NCBI RefSeq assembly: GCF_030263895.1
Contig: NZ_CP127161.1
Span: 1,302,001 to 1,366,000 of the forward strand
Direction: 5' to 3'
Source: Proteiniborus sp. MB09-C3
GTDB lineage: Bacteria; Bacillota; Clostridia; Tissierellales; Proteiniboraceae
DNA: 64,000 bases
Shown: positions 62,027 through 64,000 of the stretch, in pieces
How positions within the stretch are numbered: position 1 is the stretch's first letter
Layout of the letters: the number at the start of each line of letters is the position of its first letter
The notes under the pieces: generated by a model
Databases searched by the model: none
Seen by the model: the letters and a program-made list of their open reading frames with translations, nothing else
What the model was told of the DNA's origin: nothing
Position numbers and translations under genes: made by a program

Positions 62027-62932
62027 TTATTCTAATATATTCTTACATTTCTTTATTATTGTATTCTTAAGCTCAGCTTGTCCAAAAGCATCACATAAGG
62101 TTAAAGATGTTTTAAGCGATTGAATATATTCATTTTTATTTAGCTCATATTCAGCAATCCCCTTGTCATAATAAAGAAGGCTTAGTCTATAATAATTTCT
62201 ATATCTTTGGCAAGCCTTAATGCCATCAAGAGATAATTCCAGTGTTTTTTTATAATTTTTATTTTTCATATAGGCACTGGACAAGTTATGACAGATTTTT
62301 GGGTATATCTCATTCTTAGGTTTGATAGTATCTATGCAAAATTCCATTATTTCTAGATGTTTTTCACTGTTATCTAGTCTGTTTAATACTAAGGCCATGT
62401 TCATTAGTATTCTTATTTCCATAGGAGAATATATAAAGGAATTATAGTCATCTAAAATAAAGCTAGGATTGGTTAATTTCATAGCTTCAGTTAACTTGTT
62501 TAAAGCATCATCATTTTCATGTTTATTTTTATATAAAATAATTGCCTTAGCAAGCAGTATCATTTGTTCAATATAATTTTTATAAAATCTACCGATTATA
62601 AATTTAGGCAACTTTTCTAACGCTTTAACTTCAATATCTAAGGTATTGAATTCATCTCTATCAATTTTGGCTTCCAGTTTTGCTTGTATATCATAGAAGA
62701 TAGAATAATTATTTATTCTATATTTTAAGAATAGAGTATTTATGTCTTGTTTATATATTGGAGAAAGGAATTCTAAGGTTTCATACTTTGGGATTACTTT
62801 TCCACTTTCAATCCTCCCTAAAGTATCGCAATTTACACCAGATAATTCTGAAACATCTCTTAGGGTAAGCTTAAATTGTTTTCTTATCCTTCTTAATTCT
62901 TTACCAAACAAATTAAGATTATAATGATACAA
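62027..62932 (-). CDS. XRE-HTH regulator with TPR repeats (RRNPP-like)
   Basis: 301 residues from the TTG at 62932, chosen because AGGAGAG is 7 bases upstream. HTH at about 8-62 (LRRIRKQFKLTLRDVSELSG, VNCDTLGRIESGKVIPKYET). The rest is helical with TPR-like repeats (for example PKICHNLSSAYMKNKNYKKT, LSLLYYDKGIAEYELNKNEY). This is the layout of peptide-sensing RRNPP-type regulators (PlcR/Rgg-like). No small peptide gene was identified next to it. It lies between the Stn-like operon and the IS remnant. Confidence 0.85.
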   Translation of the reverse strand: MYHYNLNLFGKELRRIRKQFKLTLRDVSELSGVNCDTLGRIESGKVIPKYETLEFLSPIYKQDINTLFLKYRINNYSIFYDIQAKLEAKIDRDEFNTLDIEVKALEKLPKFIIGRFYKNYIEQMILLAKAIILYKNKHENDDALNKLTEAMKLTNPSFILDDYNSFIYSPMEIRILMNMALVLNRLDNSEKHLEIMEFCIDTIKPKNEIYPKICHNLSSAYMKNKNYKKTLELSLDGIKACQRYRNYYRLSLLYYDKGIAEYELNKNEYIQSLKTSLTLCDAFGQAELKNTIIKKCKNILE

Positions 62933-63263
62933 ACCGATCACTCTCCTAAAAAATTATATGCAAATAATGTACCAAATCTAAGTTCAAAAATACGACTTTA
63001 AAGTAGGTTGAAAAAACAATATTTACTATATATTATAATATGTAACAGAGGATGTAAAGAAGCTTACTATATGTATACATAAAAAACAATAATATAAATA
63101 GAAAAGTTTATAGGAAATGAAAAATAGATTAGTAATAATCTCAATGTTAATTATAATAATTCGATAAATAGAATGAGTATGTTATTTTTGTAGCCATATT
63201 ATAATTATTAGAAAGTATTAAAAAATCTTTAAAAATCTTGCAAAACAAAGATGAGCGTAATTA
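62933..63263. other. AT-rich intergenic region
   Basis: 331 bp with no reading frame of note and no clear promoter or hairpin; it may contain the IS3 remnant's lost 5' part in unrecognisable form. Confidence 0.5.
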
Positions 63264-63551
63264 ATGAAATTTGAATATAAAAATAAAATAATAGATGAAG
63301 TCCTAGATACTTTTAAAATCAAATCTTCTTTAAGTATGAAGGGGTGTCCCTACGATAATGCTGTAGCTGAATCTAATTTTAAGATATTCAAAACTGAATT
63401 TGCTAATAACTATCATTTTGAGAACTTGGAGCAATTAGAGTTCATGCTAGCAGATTATGTTAATTGGTTTAATAATATTAGAATTCATGGGACATTAGAT
63501 TATTTAAGTCCTAGAGAGTATAAATTACAGAATCTTAAAAAATCCGTCTAG
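63264..63551 (+). pseudogene. IS3 family transposase OrfB C-terminal remnant
   Basis: 95 residues equal to the C-terminal part of an IS3 rve integrase: SSLSMKGCPYDNAVAESNFK, IFKTEFANNYHFENLEQLEF with the catalytic Glu in AVAES, then YVNWFNNIRIHGTLDYLSPRE. The first about two thirds (with the first two Asp residues and the HTH OrfA) are missing upstream, and no ribosome binding site precedes the ATG. It is a decayed insertion. Confidence 0.88.
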
Positions 63552-63740
63552 TTTAGGGTTGATAATCCAGTCTCGCCTTTTTATATATAATATTTGGTGG
63601 TGCGACATAAAGAGAACAGTAATTTTTTTGATAATAGAAACATTTTGAGTGATAGAAGAACATTCTTGTCTGAAGTACAGGATTAAAGGCATTATAAATC
63701 ATGATTAACGCTAAAAAAAGGTAATAAGTGAGGTGATAGT

Positions 63741-64000
63741 ATGTTGTCACAATATGTTGAAATCATACCAATTAATGATGAATATGTCTTATTTAATAAG
63801 GCTAATGGAACACTAATATTGCTGTCGTCTTCTGATATGAAAATTATTAGTGACAATGAAGTAAGTAGCTTAAACTGCGATTTATATCTCAATTTGAAAG
63901 AATGTGATATGTTAAATGATACTGAAATTGTTCTGAATACAGAAACTGATTTTTTTAGTATTGGAATAGAGATGTCAACTATATGCAATTTAAAATGCAA
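63741..64000 (+). CDS. Radical SAM protein, peptide-modifying type, 3' end missing
   Basis: An ATG with GAGGTGAT upstream opens a frame that runs off the right edge after 86 codons. The first about 75 residues (LSQYVEIIPINDEYVLFNKA, NGTLILLSSSDMKIISDNEV) look like the small N-terminal domain of RiPP-maturing radical SAM enzymes. The last visible residues, IEMSTICNLKC, are the start of the CxxxCxxC cluster motif with its first two cysteines; the third would follow outside the window. SAM cleavage and a SPASM end cannot be checked here. The identity as radical SAM is likely, the substrate unknown. Confidence 0.7.
   Translation, partial: MLSQYVEIIPINDEYVLFNKANGTLILLSSSDMKIISDNEVSSLNCDLYLNLKECDMLNDTEIVLNTETDFFSIGIEMSTICNLKC

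Noticed and set aside
1-64000. CRISPR arrays, rRNA and tRNA genes
   Set aside because: No regularly spaced repeats with spacers and no tRNA cloverleaf or rRNA-like conserved stretch was recognised on reading either strand.

Overview
The window looks like the chromosome of a low-GC, strictly anaerobic, spore-forming Firmicute of the Clostridia/Tissierellia type. Evidence: AT-rich codon use, strong AGGAGG-type ribosome binding sites with many GTG/TTG starts, an amino-acid fermentation cluster (butyrate kinase, phosphate butyryltransferase, 2-oxoacid:ferredoxin oxidoreductase), a flavodiiron protein, a YtaF-like sporulation membrane protein, cyclic-dinucleotide signalling (CdaA, GGDEF proteins, a c-di-GMP-I riboswitch) and a ferredoxin/NAD(P) electron-bifurcating complex. 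No rRNA, tRNA or CRISPR array was seen.

Layout. 1-1.9 kb: cdaA (cut by the left edge) and cdaR. 2-8.5 kb: buk-ptb-buk, a P-loop ATPase and a four-subunit 2-oxoacid:ferredoxin oxidoreductase, closed by a strong terminator; together they turn branched-chain or related 2-oxoacids into acyl-CoA, acyl-phosphate, acid and ATP. 8.5-10.9 kb: a TetR-controlled ABC exporter on the minus strand with two operator-like palindromes. 11-15 kb: P1-family peptidase, glmM, and a C39-like surface peptidase behind a structured leader. 15-21.7 kb: cell-wall themed genes (aspartate/glutamate racemase, MotB-like protein, ATP-grasp ligase, divergent MurE, AsnB amidotransferase). 22-29 kb: YbjQ, YtaF, a TetR-type protein with two HTH domains, a riboswitch-controlled chemoreceptor, CBS and XRE proteins, a deleted GGDEF gene and a secreted protein. 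29.7-35.6 kb: DUF368, TraX, GGDEF, NagZ, PadR and an FtsW-like protein. 35.7-37.7 kb: a broken suf operon. 37.8-48 kb: amidohydrolase, AI-2E exporter, CNNM/CorC protein, flavodiiron protein, phosphoesterase, MgtE, and a uracil permease with PyrR-type leader signals. 48-51.5 kb: asparaginase and cutC separated by an IS110 element. 51.7-52.7 kb: a collapsed acc operon. 52.8-55.6 kb: folE-folP-folB-folK and an HD protein. 56-62 kb: a three-gene bifurcating transhydrogenase resembling Stn. 62-64 kb: an XRE/TPR regulator, an IS3 remnant, and the start of a radical SAM gene cut by the right edge.

The most interesting items are: a repeat of two stacked hairpins present four times, three copies lying immediately behind a terminator T-run; a second dispersed 24-bp motif in three copies; two essential-type operons (suf and acc) decayed by deletion, frameshift and nonsense mutation; a cell-wall gene cluster with a MurE paralogue altered at its substrate motif; the Stn-like complex whose molybdopterin-type domain seems to lack its metal ligand; an unexplained structured leader at 13.6-13.9 kb; and a radical SAM gene of the peptide-modifying type at the right edge. 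All family calls are from reading the sequence; no database search was run.
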